Source: Nonlabens sp. | GTDB lineage: Bacteria; Bacteroidota; Bacteroidia; Flavobacteriales; Flavobacteriaceae | NCBI GenBank assembly: GCA_020630715.1 | Contig: JAHDIQ010000002.1 | Location: 300,189 to 364,188, forward strand | Direction: 5' to 3' | DNA: 64,000 nt | Part shown: one piece after another, positions 54,695 through 63,900 of the stretch | Position numbering within the stretch: the first letter of the stretch is position 1 | How the letters are laid out: each line of letters opens with the position of its first letter | Made by a program: the position numbers and the translations under genes | The notes under the pieces: model-generated | Seen by the model: the letters and a program-made list of their open reading frames with translations, nothing else | What the model was told of the DNA's origin: nothing | Database searches by the model: none

Positions 54695-55115
54695 TATAGC
54701 CTTAAGTCAATACGGTGTAACCGAAATTGTAGGTAAAGAGCATAATCCCATTGTTGTCAATTACTTCAAGGAAATAGGACATATTTGGGTCACTACAGAT
54801 GAAACTGCGTGGTGTTCTGCCTTTATCAATTGGGTAGCATTCAGGGCGAAAGTAGAACGAAGTCATAAACTAACCGCTCGTTCTTGGCTGCAAATTGGTA
54901 TCGAAATTAAAGAACCCAAACTCAACGACGTAGTTGTTTTCTGGCGTCATAAAAAATCCAGTTGGAAAGGTCACGTAGGACTATTTGTTAATTACTCAGA
55001 GGACAAAAAATACATCTATGTCTTGGGTGGTAATCAGAACAATCAAGTCAACATCAAGAAATATCCTGTCTATCGCTTATTGGGCTTTAGACTCTTATCA
55101 GCTATAAACTCTTAA
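54678..55115 (+). CDS. CHAP/TIGR02594-type peptidoglycan amidase
   Basis: A 145-residue cysteine peptidase-like protein. ETAWCSAFINW carries catalytic Cys46, and SWKGHVGLFV carries His99. GGNQNNQV supplies the usual third position near residue 119. This is the TIGR02594 pattern common in phage endolysins and virion-associated lysins. No signal peptide is present. It would cut peptidoglycan cross-links on entry or exit. Confidence 0.82.
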   Translation: MPQLINIALSQYGVTEIVGKEHNPIVVNYFKEIGHIWVTTDETAWCSAFINWVAFRAKVERSHKLTARSWLQIGIEIKEPKLNDVVVFWRHKKSSWKGHVGLFVNYSEDKKYIYVLGGNQNNQVNIKKYPVYRLLGFRLLSAINS

Positions 55116-55125
55116 ATCACAGAAG

Positions 55126-55620
55126 ATGCAAAAAGTAGATTATCTCATTATACAAAGTACCGACACCAGCGAAGCGAAAGACTTCGGTAAGGAAATTATT
55201 ATCAATCAACATACGCTTCCTAAAGATAAAGGCGGTTTTGGTTGGAACCGTCCAGGCATTGATTACCTCGTACTTCAAGATGGTGTTTTACAAACCATCA
55301 TTAGCGAAGAAAGCCCAACAATTACAGATTTATGGGGCATCTCTCACGGAAAAAATGGAATCACAGGAATTGCAAAACACATCGCCTATGTGGGCGGTAG
55401 AACACTCAAAGAAGCTTGGGACAAAGACACACGTACCGATGAACAAAAGGCGGCACTTGAAGCGATTGTAAAGTTTTATATACTGCGCTTTCCAGAAATC
55501 ATTATCGCAGGTTTTAATGAAATCCCTGCCAAAGCTGATGAAGATAGTCCAGGATTTGTAGTGGCTGAATGGCTCAGAGAATTAGACATTCCTGAGCGTA
55601 ATATTTACAAGAGAAAGTAG
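55126..55620 (+). CDS. degenerate T7-lysozyme-type amidase
   Basis: A 164-residue protein with the N-acetylmuramoyl-L-alanine amidase fold: YLIIQSTDTS, GWNRPGIDYLVLQDG, YVGGRTLKEAWDKDTRTDEQ, and FPEIIIAGFNEIP...SPGF. The three zinc ligands known from T7 lysozyme are replaced: His to Gln10, His to Phe130, and Cys to Ser141. The His of the GYH motif is also changed, to Asp46. It is therefore probably catalytically dead and may serve as a wall-binding or structural protein. Confidence 0.75.
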   Translation: MQKVDYLIIQSTDTSEAKDFGKEIIINQHTLPKDKGGFGWNRPGIDYLVLQDGVLQTIISEESPTITDLWGISHGKNGITGIAKHIAYVGGRTLKEAWDKDTRTDEQKAALEAIVKFYILRFPEIIIAGFNEIPAKADEDSPGFVVAEWLRELDIPERNIYKRK

Positions 55621-55809
55621 ATGAAAACGATTTTGACATTAGGCGTTGGTTTTTGGTTGGGCAGGCAGCTGTATATCAATTATGATAAGCGTACCGCATT
55701 AAGAAAAGAAGCACAACTCAAAGCTCGCCTTCAGCAATTTTTAGAACAAAACGATTTTAGTAAAACCGATAGTAAAAAACACAGTAATACCATTTTCAGA
55801 AACAATTAA
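55621..55809 (+). CDS. small basic protein, possible membrane anchor
   Basis: Sixty-two residues with a short hydrophobic N-terminus (ILTLGVGFWLGRQLYI, about 4-19) followed by basic, glutamine-rich helix. It starts directly after the amidase-like gene and overlaps the next ATG by one base. No family was recognised. Confidence 0.6.
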   Translation: MKTILTLGVGFWLGRQLYINYDKRTALRKEAQLKARLQQFLEQNDFSKTDSKKHSNTIFRNN

Positions 55810-56255
55810 TGGCTATACAAGTAAACATAGATAACCGCATTTTTTTGGTTCCAGAAGCAGACGATCCGTGTGACTTCTGGACAAGCTATTTCGCAAAATT
55901 AAAGAGCGAATTAGGACAAGAGAATGCAAAAATGATATGGCTCATTACTTGGAAATCTAACGGTTCAGGAATCTGTACTACAAGTCCCAACTTTAACAAA
56001 TGGTTGAATCAAAACAACCTTGATGTATCTAATATGGCCACCAGAACCATTGCCGATTTATCTGAAATAGGCGGCAATATTTTTGGCTTAGGAAAAAGTT
56101 TGACAAAAGTATTATCCATTGGAGTACCTGTAATACTCGCAGTCGTGTTAATTGCAGTTATTGTACTTCTTAAAAATTCAGCAAAAAATGCAGATGTGTC
56201 AGATTTAGCAATGCTCACACCTGCAGGTCGTGGCTTAAAATTATTAGGCAAATGA
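55809..56255 (+). CDS. single-TM structural-region protein
   Basis: A 148-residue protein with an ordered N-terminal domain (WTSYFAKLKSELGQENAKMI, about 24-43; a KSNGSGICTTSPNF turn) and one TM helix (about 106-127, VPVILAVVLIAVIVLLK). The start overlaps the previous stop by one base. It is probably a virion membrane protein. Confidence 0.65.
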   Translation: MAIQVNIDNRIFLVPEADDPCDFWTSYFAKLKSELGQENAKMIWLITWKSNGSGICTTSPNFNKWLNQNNLDVSNMATRTIADLSEIGGNIFGLGKSLTKVLSIGVPVILAVVLIAVIVLLKNSAKNADVSDLAMLTPAGRGLKLLGK

Positions 56256-56740
56256 GTATGACGTATAAAATCATAGGTGCCAGTGTGGTAACGCTCTTTA
56301 TAGGAACGACGTTTTTCTCAATGAGAAAGCGCAGTCGTGACCTACGCACCAGTAAATTGCTAACTGCTATTCAAGCACAAATCCAGCCTATTTCAAGCGG
56401 ACTGACCTCGCAAAATGCTTTTGATATTCATTTTCTGAATAAGGTGTTGCAAACAGTAAATCGCGAAGTGTTGGTGTTAAAAACAAGTACTGCTTCTCGC
56501 TATGCAGACCAGATTCATAAAGCTTGGGGAAGCTGGTATCAAGGTGGCGATGATGAAGAACAAGTTTATGGTGTGATCCGAAAAATGAAGGATAAAGTTC
56601 AGGTGTCACAAGTAGCAAAAGCTTATCAAGAAACCTACTCTAAAAACCTTATTGACACGCTCAAAGATCGCTTTGACAAAGAAGAAATAACCATAGTGCT
56701 CAACATTGTAAAAGCACTACCTAATTACAGAACAGCTTAA
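56252..56740 (+). CDS. single-TM protein, LPNY family member 1
   Basis: A 162-residue protein with an N-terminal TM helix (about 5-24) and a helical domain. The last about 60 residues (YGVIRKMKDKVQVSQVAKAY onward, ending ALPNYRTA) align with the end of the next protein (SLSKAYYQLYKKDMWQHLNS, ending RLPNYQS). The two are therefore a tandem paralogous pair. Confidence 0.68.
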   Translation: MSMTYKIIGASVVTLFIGTTFFSMRKRSRDLRTSKLLTAIQAQIQPISSGLTSQNAFDIHFLNKVLQTVNREVLVLKTSTASRYADQIHKAWGSWYQGGDDEEQVYGVIRKMKDKVQVSQVAKAYQETYSKNLIDTLKDRFDKEEITIVLNIVKALPNYRTA

Positions 56741-56741
56741 T

Positions 56742-57263
56742 ATGGAAATCTCAAAAACAGGATGGTGGATGATAGGTGGCGCAGGACTTGGCGTTGTCGG
56801 TATCGGTGTTTTTGTTACGCTTTCGCGAAAGCGTACAAAGCAACAATCTCTACAATCTACAACAACGGCTTCTATAGGAACTGGTGTGCAAGTCACTACT
56901 GGAAATGTAGGATCTACCAAGCAAGAGCCAAATTGGAACAGTCCATTTGATATGAACTACCTCACAGATGTGCAGAAATGGGTAGCGCCAAAAAGCATTC
57001 AAGTACTGGACGATGCCTCTGCTAAAAAACTCGCTAAAATCATTAAAGATGCTAAAGGCGCTTTTAATGACGATGAAGAGGTTATAAAAGATGTTTTCGG
57101 TAAAAAGCTGCGTGATAAAACACAAATCGCAAGTCTTTCAAAAGCTTATTACCAGCTCTATAAAAAAGATATGTGGCAACACTTAAATAGCTTTTTGAGT
57201 CAAAGTGAAATGAAGGAATATGTTTCAAAATATGTACAACGCCTTCCAAATTATCAATCATAA
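56742..57263 (+). CDS. single-TM protein, LPNY family member 2
   Basis: A 173-residue protein with an N-terminal TM helix (GWWMIGGAGLGVVGIGVFVT, about 6-25), a Ser/Thr/Gln-rich linker and a C-terminal helical domain that is paralogous with the preceding gene product and ends RLPNYQS. A GCTTTCGCGAAAGC copy is read as LSRKR just after the TM segment. Confidence 0.68.
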   Translation: MEISKTGWWMIGGAGLGVVGIGVFVTLSRKRTKQQSLQSTTTASIGTGVQVTTGNVGSTKQEPNWNSPFDMNYLTDVQKWVAPKSIQVLDDASAKKLAKIIKDAKGAFNDDEEVIKDVFGKKLRDKTQIASLSKAYYQLYKKDMWQHLNSFLSQSEMKEYVSKYVQRLPNYQS

Positions 57264-57272
57264 ATCGAACCA

Positions 57273-57773
57273 ATGAAACAGAAATTAACAACAGCAAATC
57301 CATCATTTATGACGAAAAATAAAGACCTTATAGTGGTAGGTGGTGTTATCGTGGTACTCGCAGGAGCTGCTACTGCGTATTATTTTATGACAAAGAAGAA
57401 AGAGAAAAAAGAAGCTGAATTAGCAAGTGCTTCTTCTGGAGTAACAACGGTTGCAAGCGGTTCGTCCAGCTATCAAACACCACCGTTTATTCCAAGTTCT
57501 TCAACATCATCAGGTTCAAGTACGAAACCAGTTATTACTAAAACAGGCTATCCTATCAAATATGGAAGCCGTCATCCTGATGTGAAAATATTACAGCGTT
57601 ACCTGAAAATCTACAAAGAAGATTTAGGTAAAACGGGACCAAAACGAGATGGTGTGGATGGACAATTTGGACCTAAAACTTCACGAGCTGCGCAAAAGCG
57701 ATTAAAGAAAACAGTATTCACACAAGCCGATATCGCTGGAATGCGAAAAGCGCTGTCAAGTCTTGGGAAATAA
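57273..57773 (+). CDS. membrane-anchored peptidoglycan-binding protein
   Basis: A 166-residue protein. It has an N-terminal TM helix (about 18-38), a Ser/Thr-rich linker (about 50-92), and a PG_binding_1-type domain: YGSRHPDVKILQRYLKIY (about 101-118), then DGVDGQFGPKTSRAAQKRL. The domain should bind cell-wall glycans or peptides. It is followed by a second, weaker PG-binding-like protein. Confidence 0.78.
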   Translation: MKQKLTTANPSFMTKNKDLIVVGGVIVVLAGAATAYYFMTKKKEKKEAELASASSGVTTVASGSSSYQTPPFIPSSSTSSGSSTKPVITKTGYPIKYGSRHPDVKILQRYLKIYKEDLGKTGPKRDGVDGQFGPKTSRAAQKRLKKTVFTQADIAGMRKALSSLGK

Positions 57774-58276
57774 TGAGCGAACAAACGATGCAAAAAGGAT
57801 TACTTATCGCTGGTGGGCTTTTGGGATTAGGATTATTGGGTTACGTACTCTTTAGAGATAAAGAAGAAGCTGTCGAGGATGCTGAATTTACCATTGTTGA
57901 GGAATCAAAATCTGAAAAAGAAGATAAACCTACACCTGTTAAAAAAGTGATTCCTGTTGTTGAAATGAAGCCTGTAGCTCCTTTGGAAAAAGAAAAGAAA
58001 GCAATTGTCAATAAGCCCAAAGTACTTCCAGAACCCAATGATGATTTCCCTTTAAAATTAGGAAGCAAAGGAGAACGCGTTTATCAACTACGAGTGTATC
58101 TCTTGAAAAACCACGGAGCAGCAAAAGGCTTAATAACCGATGAGTTTGATGCTACTACTGAAGAGCGAGTGATAAAATTTTACAAAGTAAAAGAAGTGTC
58201 AGAACAGCTATTTAACGAGCGAAATATGGGTAAGATAAAAAAGCAACAAAAAGATGGCAGAAAAGAGAAGCATTAA
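57773..58276 (+). CDS. TM protein with degenerate PG-binding domain
   Basis: A 167-residue protein with an N-terminal TM helix (about 8-26), an acidic/proline-rich linker, and a C-terminal domain LKLGSKGERVYQLRVYLLKN (about 100-119) with TDEFDATTEERVIKFYKV, resembling a diverged PG_binding_1 fold. The ATG overlaps the previous stop. It is probably a duplicate of the preceding gene that lost sequence identity. Confidence 0.65.
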   Translation: MSEQTMQKGLLIAGGLLGLGLLGYVLFRDKEEAVEDAEFTIVEESKSEKEDKPTPVKKVIPVVEMKPVAPLEKEKKAIVNKPKVLPEPNDDFPLKLGSKGERVYQLRVYLLKNHGAAKGLITDEFDATTEERVIKFYKVKEVSEQLFNERNMGKIKKQQKDGRKEKH

Positions 58277-58502
58277 AGATTTAATAGACGGTCTGGTAGA
58301 TAAAGATGGTATCAAAACGGAAGTTACCGTCACACTTACCAATCAAACATTAACCAAGATAATTCTTGCGCTATTAGCCTCTGGAGCAACCATAGTTTTA
58401 GTAGCACATTTGACTAAGAATCTATTTCCTAATCATCAAATAGCAACGTTACAAGCAGATATTAAAAGCATAAAACGAACCCTTAAAACACAATTAAAAT
58501 GA
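58254..58502 (+). CDS. small single-TM protein
   Basis: Eighty-two residues, with an N-terminal beta-like segment (KTEVTVTLTNQTLTKI), a TM helix (about 37-58) and a basic C-terminal helix. It overlaps the previous gene by 23 bases in another frame. No family was recognised. Confidence 0.6.
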   Translation: MAEKRSIKDLIDGLVDKDGIKTEVTVTLTNQTLTKIILALLASGATIVLVAHLTKNLFPNHQIATLQADIKSIKRTLKTQLK

Positions 58503-58822
58503 TAGAAATTTTAGTACACATATCCAATTATTTAAACAGTCTGGACTGGGCTTATATACTCACCTTTATAGTGATTGCTTATGGTCTTAATCATTACCGC
58601 TCAACCAACTTTTTCTATGAAGTCTTTAAGCTCAAAATTGCGACTCGTTATCGTGTGCTCATAATTGGCATTATTTACGGCGTTGCGTTGTTTTTCTTGA
58701 GAGGTTATCAAATTAAAATGATTGAGTGCTTATTACAGTCTTTTGCTTTTGCACTGGTCTTTCATAAACTCTTATTAGAAAAGTTTTTGAACAAGCTATT
58801 TCAAACGAAACCTAAAGAGTAA
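58499..58822 (+). CDS. multi-TM small protein, possible holin
   Basis: A 107-residue protein with about three hydrophobic segments (19-36, 52-68, 75-92) and a lysine-rich C-terminus. Size, topology and position beside cell-wall enzymes and spanin-like genes fit a holin, but no specific family is recognised. It overlaps both neighbours by a few bases. Confidence 0.55.
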   Translation: MIEILVHISNYLNSLDWAYILTFIVIAYGLNHYRSTNFFYEVFKLKIATRYRVLIIGIIYGVALFFLRGYQIKMIECLLQSFAFALVFHKLLLEKFLNKLFQTKPKE

Positions 58823-59172
58823 TGAAGTTTTGGAAACCTTTTTTATTAGTGCTTTGGATTGCAGGGATTATCGTCTTGCTCATCTTTTACATCATTCCGC
58901 ACGAAGAAGCTTTGAACAATTACACTATTCAGAAATTAGAAAAGAAAAACAAACTACTCTCGATTGAGAATGTAACTCTTGATGAAGAAATAAAAAGGCT
59001 AAAAAAGCAAACGGATAGCTTAACTGGTAAAATAGTCTCAAGTCATAAAACGATAGAAAATTTACAAAATGCACTGGATGAAAAAATTAATACTATTGAT
59101 AGGATGTCTGCTCTGGACTTGTATGAGTATTTCTCAGGATTTACAACCGATAGTACAAGATATAAAGAGTAA
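58822..59172 (+). CDS. TM plus coiled-coil protein, inner-membrane spanin-like
   Basis: A 116-residue protein with an N-terminal TM helix (about 6-27) followed by a periplasmic-type coiled coil (about 36-100). This is the topology of Rz-type i-spanins. The next gene starts inside it in another frame, as o-spanin genes do. The spanin assignment is inferred from layout only. Confidence 0.6.
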   Translation: MKFWKPFLLVLWIAGIIVLLIFYIIPHEEALNNYTIQKLEKKNKLLSIENVTLDEEIKRLKKQTDSLTGKIVSSHKTIENLQNALDEKINTIDRMSALDLYEYFSGFTTDSTRYKE

Positions 59173-59497
59173 GAAATACTTCTGTTTTGACTTGGCTCAA
59201 TCCAAGTATCTGGCAAAGCGATTAGAATACAGTATTTATCAAGATAGCATCATTGACACGCTACAATTACGCAATTATAGATGGCAGAATCTCACTCAAA
59301 AAAAGGATACCATCATCATTAAATTGGAGCGTAAAGTTCAGAATCTTGTTGTCATTCAGGATAATGATGAGTCACATATTCAAGAACTGAATTTGACCAT
59401 AAAGCAACAGCAAAAACAAATAAAAAGAGGTAAGCTGGAGCGCTGGTTTTTTGGCGGAGGCTTACTAGTAATAACCGGAATTATAATCGCACAATAA
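59078..59497 (+). CDS. exported coiled-coil protein with C-terminal TM, spanin-like partner
   Basis: About 139 residues from ATG 59078, with a signal sequence (MKKLILLIGCLLWTCMSISQ; a cysteine-containing but non-canonical lipobox), a coiled coil and a C-terminal TM helix (FFGGGLLVITGIIIAQ). The gene overlaps the preceding one by 95 bases in another frame. ATG 59069 is an alternative start. A palindrome copy (59499) lies just after the stop. Confidence 0.55.
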   Translation: MKKLILLIGCLLWTCMSISQDLQPIVQDIKSKKYFCFDLAQSKYLAKRLEYSIYQDSIIDTLQLRNYRWQNLTQKKDTIIIKLERKVQNLVVIQDNDESHIQELNLTIKQQQKQIKRGKLERWFFGGGLLVITGIIIAQ

Positions 59498-59527
59498 AGC
59501 TTTCGCGAAAGCACGAAATGAAATAAA

Positions 59528-59860
59528 ATGGATTTAATTAAAATACTTGCAATCGTATTAGGAGCTACAGGATTTTGGAAGCTTATTGAAATCCTGTTGC
59601 AATACGGAATGCAAAAACGCTTAAAGAATGCTGAAATACGCAACCTAAATATTCAAGCAAATAGTCTTGTTATTGAAAATTACAAGCTTTGGTCTGAAAA
59701 TATGGAGAAACGCTTGAAACAACTGGAAAGCAAAAATACTTTGATGAATAAAACCATCACTAAACAACGCGACCGCATTACCGAATTGGAAAAATACGTA
59801 GACCAACTTGAAGCTGAAATTCAAGCTTATAAAAAAGAAAAAAACAATGAAGGTGGATAA
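59528..59860 (+). CDS. TM plus coiled-coil protein
   Basis: A 110-residue protein with a short N-terminal hydrophobic helix (about 4-25) and a long coiled coil (about 45-105, rich in Lys, Glu and Gln). It overlaps the next small gene by 14 bases. It probably acts at the membrane, near the lysis-type genes. Confidence 0.6.
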   Translation: MDLIKILAIVLGATGFWKLIEILLQYGMQKRLKNAEIRNLNIQANSLVIENYKLWSENMEKRLKQLESKNTLMNKTITKQRDRITELEKYVDQLEAEIQAYKKEKNNEGG

Positions 59861-59993
59861 AGGAACTAACACATTGAACTATATTTTTGGAGCATTCATC
59901 CTATTGAGTGCAGTCAAAATAGGTTCTGACCTGTTTTTACGATACAAGAAAAGTAAAGCACCAGTTAAAGGCTGTGGTTGTGGTAAAAAGTAG
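59847..59993 (+). CDS. small single-TM protein with CxC tail
   Basis: A 48-residue protein from ATG 59847. An upstream in-frame ATG (59808) lies inside the previous gene. It has one TM helix (about 10-27) and a C-terminal KGCGCGKK motif. The CxC could bind metal or form a disulfide; no family was recognised. Confidence 0.55.
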   Translation: MKVDKGTNTLNYIFGAFILLSAVKIGSDLFLRYKKSKAPVKGCGCGKK

Positions 59994-60510
59994 CAATCAA
60001 CACATCTATGTTGGGTTGGGCACCTTGTCAATTTTGATGATAGGTGCTTTTGTTGTTTACAGAAAATCAAAAGTAAAGTCGGTTAAAAATAGAGTGGTGC
60101 AAATCCATCAACGACCTATCAATTTATCGGTTTTTGACAGTCCAGATATTCCTGATTCTGGAAATTGTATGGATAGGCAATTAATCTTTATGCTTCAGCA
60201 ACTGGAAGCAAGAACAGGTTATCCCATTTTTCAATGGATTAATTCTGGCGCTCGTAGTCCAGCTCATAATAAGAAAGTTGGTGGCGCTTCAAAATCTTCT
60301 CATTTAATACCAACGTGTATAGCAGTCGATATTAAAGCTCCAACTACATATATTAGAAATCACTTGGTGTCTGTGGCTCGTGATATAGGTTTTAAGCGTA
60401 TAGGCGTTGGTAAAACCTTTGTGCATCTTGATACTGATGAAACTAAATCTCAATATGTGGCTTGGGGTTATCCAAGTGGTACTCCTGCGGAGGTTAATCC
60501 TTTTGTTTAA
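59974..60510 (+). CDS. membrane-anchored M15 D-Ala-D-Ala peptidase
   Basis: A 178-residue protein with an N-terminal TM helix (about 11-29) and a peptidase M15A-type domain. INSGARSPAHNKKVGG precedes SSHLIPTCIAVDIK, with zinc ligands His110 and Asp119, and FVHLDTDE contains His151. It should hydrolyse peptidoglycan peptides. The start is GTG (59974 or 59980). It is the last clear gene of the element. Confidence 0.8.
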   Translation: MVVVKSSNQHIYVGLGTLSILMIGAFVVYRKSKVKSVKNRVVQIHQRPINLSVFDSPDIPDSGNCMDRQLIFMLQQLEARTGYPIFQWINSGARSPAHNKKVGGASKSSHLIPTCIAVDIKAPTTYIRNHLVSVARDIGFKRIGVGKTFVHLDTDETKSQYVAWGYPSGTPAEVNPFV

Positions 60511-60924
60511 ATACGGTCAATTTGCAGCTTTTTAATTCATTTTTTTAATCAACATTATTTTTAATACTTAGCATTGATTTAAATAATTGAACTACAACGA
60601 TGAGATAACGGTGAGTGATAAAAATTCATTTCATCGATATTTTCAAATTAAGCTAAAAGGAGATTATAAAGATCTAATTCTACTCCTGGATCAATTATTA
60701 ATTAAGTGTCCCAGCGCATCTTTATTAAGCTTTGATTTTGAACATCATAAACGTAATTACCGTTTTAAAAGACATCTTTCATTGGATGTTGTTTTTGCAA
60801 TAAATGAATAGATAATAGTTTTGTTTGTTATGCAAGCATAATTAAGTAATTGTTAAACAATAGGTATGTGTTTTCAATTACAGGGTGTATTATTTTATCT
60901 TGTAGAAAATTTAAAATTTTAAGT
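60511..60924. other. gap containing a doubtful ORF; possible element end
   Basis: Between the M15 gene and the RHS-like gene, a 74-codon frame (60587-60811) could begin at TTG 60587 or GTG 60611. It contains FHRYFQIKLKGDYKDLILLL-type sequence but has no recognisable family, and it may be a decayed remnant. No tRNA copy or clear attachment-site repeat was found. The region is AT-rich, and the element's right end is most likely somewhere here. Confidence 0.4.
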
Positions 60925-63900
60925 ATGTTATCCAACCGATTTGAGTCTGTTTTAATACTTTTTCTATTTCTATTTTTATGTAATTTGAATATGGCTCAGG
61001 AGAGCAATCCTACTGATTTACCTCAAATCATTCCGCCGAATCCCGACATTAGTGCCTTGTTATCACTAAAGGAAGATCAAGTAGGCGAATACACTGGTCA
61101 TGCAAAAACTACTTTTCCTATATTTTCAAAAAAAGTTGGTAATGGTCTAGAGTATAACTCTTATCTATCCTATAACACAAGTCTATTAAAAATTGCTAAC
61201 CCAAGTAGTACAACAGGAACTGGTTGGGCAGCACATTTTTCAGGCAGTGTATCACGTGTTCTTCAAGGACATCCAGATGAAATGACTAAAGGTAGTAGAA
61301 AAATTACTGGTGTGTTAAATAATCCATTGTATTGGAACTTAGCTTCACAATTCACTTCAAAAGAGAGTAAAGAAAAATTCTTGTGGAAATCTGCTGGAGA
61401 TTCGTCAGATATATATGATTTCAATCAAGACATATTTAATTTTAATAGCTTAGGTATTAGTGGTTCGTTTGTACTAGTCCTAAATGATGGTGTTATTCAA
61501 GCTGAAGTAATTGAAATCAGTAATAAGAATCTAATAATAGATATTGATTATAATTACGGAACCAGTGAAATTAATGGATTCCAAATTATAGATACCAACA
61601 ATAACGTTCATATTTTCGATAAAGTTGAGATTTCTTCAATTGGTAATTTTTCACATACTATGCTTTTTGATTTATCTACAAGTCAAACAGGAGACGATCA
61701 CTTATACCACTATAAAAGTGCATGGCATTTAACAGCAATTAGACCAGGCCATTTAAATGATATACACGATAATTTAATAACAATTACTTATCAAAGTAAT
61801 TATTCCGATTATTTTTCAAGCATACACAGATCTTATAATGCGAAAGCAGACTTGTCAAACACTATGATTTGGAATAATTATATTGCAAATAACAGTTACA
61901 ACGCGTCTTTATTCCCGCCTAAAAAATCATTCACATATAATACTATAAGATCGGAAAACTTCCTGCCAGATTTAATTCAATTTAAGGATGGCACAAGTAT
62001 AAAATTCTATTTAGGTATAGAAGATTCAAATCCTGATGTTGGTAATAAAGTAATTTCTGAGATAGAGATTTTGAACCCATCAGGAGTGGCTTATAGTGAT
62101 TTTAAGTTCAATTATTATGAAAATCCTTTCGAACGTATTTTTTTAACTTCAATTGTTAAATCAGGTTATAATTCAACGAATACGGAGTCCACATCTTTCA
62201 CTTATTACAATCGGGATTTGCTACCTGATATGGATGCTTATATTTTAGGTGCAACTTTAGATGAATGGGGTTATTATGCAGAGTATGATGATGTTGGAAA
62301 TGGTCTTTTAAAACAAAATGAGGCGTTAAATTTTACAGGATTTTTACAAAATATTATTTACCCAACTGGTGGCTCTCAATACTATGATTACATATCCACT
62401 AAATATTCATATGACAGTAATGGTCTTATTCCTTTGGATATATGCGCTATTAATAATCATGAGAATTGGAATCCTGAAATATTACAATATTCTATATCGA
62501 ATAATGGCACATCTCAAATCATCAATTTAAATTATGGCCAAAATATTTATTACAAGGCTGGAGACAATTCGGGACTATCGTCGATTGATTTAGAAAATTC
62601 ATTTTTGACATTTACGCTTCCTGATAATACTACTTACACAATTCCTTGTGATCAAAATTTAGAAAAATTTTACTTACCAGCTGGAACATCTTCGATACAA
62701 TTATCTTCAATGAATTCAAATAGTAGCTTTAAGTTTTATTTTAGCATTGCACACAGAAAAGTCATTAGTCAACCTAAACAATGGTTAAATGCAGGTGGAG
62801 GAATTATTGACAAATTAACATTGAAGGATGCAAATGGAGTTATTAAAAAACAAATAAATTATAAATATCAAGAAAGTAGCAATGTTTCTTCAGGTGCTAT
62901 AGATGGTGATTATAATCAAATCACTCATGAATACTTCAAATCGTTTGAACATATAATTTCAATGGATTGCGTCACAATGCCTGTTCAATTTGATATTTTA
63001 ATGAAATCCAATACTTTCAATCTCAATAGCGTTGGAAGTAATTCTGTTGGATATGGAGAAGTAATTAAAGAAGAATCAGGATTGGGTAAAATCGAATCAA
63101 CTTATACCTCTCCTAAAAATTACCACAATAACTCAGATGCTTATAATTACCCTTATTATGTGCCAACCGATTTTAATCATAAGTTAGGTCTTCTTAAGAG
63201 TCAGAGAGTATTTGACCAACAAAATAATTTATTAAAAGAGGTTGAAAATGAATATGAATTTTCTAGTCCCATTTTATTTAACAAACTAAGTTTAATTTCA
63301 ATACAAGACAAATGGAAACGATTTTATGATACGTGGAGTTCATTTTCGAATTATGATGGAACCGCTGATAACAAAATGCTGAAATGCTCATTTGGTTATT
63401 CTGGCCCATGTGTAGCAGACTGTTTTCCCTTTGGATACGATGAGCCAGCACTTCATTCGTTGAATTATTCTTTTTTATCGATAGCATCTACTAAGGTTCC
63501 TTTTTATTTTATACCAACTCCTGTTCATCATAAAAAAGCTGATTTAATAGAAACTATTACTAAGAATTACTACTATGATGGAACTGGTCTCTCGTATAGC
63601 TTAGTAACAAATGGGACTATAGCGTATAATTTTTTTAATCATATGGTGAATATTAATTCAATTTCAAACAGTAAAAATGAAATAATAGAAAATCGAATTT
63701 ATTATCCTCAAGATTTGAATTTACCATCGGGTCTATTTACTGCGACCGATTTAGATACTCATTCTGACATGGTTAACTATGCAAATCGAGTAACGACTCC
63801 TATATTACAGCAAAGCTTTTTAAACAATGAACTTACCTCAACTGTAAAATATACTTATGATGAGCCAATTGCAGGTCAATTCGTTCTCTCAGAAGTCCAC

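Larger units (their letters stand above)
9694..60811. mobile_element. integrated provirus-like element at tRNA-Arg
   Basis: The left boundary is the 3' end of tRNA-Arg, with a serine recombinase directly beside it. It is followed by a lysogeny-type switch, DNA-metabolism genes, an A32-like ATPase, candidate capsid genes, many single-TM proteins and cell-wall enzymes. No terminase, portal, tail, relaxase or mating-pair genes are visible, so a tailless-virus origin is favoured over a tailed prophage or ICE. Three blocks of defence genes interrupt the plus-strand core. The right boundary was not found; the end given is the last small ORF before the RHS-like gene and could be off by several hundred bases. 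Confidence 0.75.

Noticed and set aside
9694..60811. Integrative conjugative element.
   Set aside because: No relaxase, coupling protein, VirB4-type ATPase or other mating-pair gene is visible; the ATPase at 46637 is too short and has an A32-like motif order.
60996..61020. A 10-bp match (AATCCTACTG) to the tRNA-Arg 3' end within the RHS-like gene, as a possible attR.
   Set aside because: Ten bases are too few given the number of possible tRNA words and 60 kb searched, and the site is inside a signal-peptide coding region with an intact frame.
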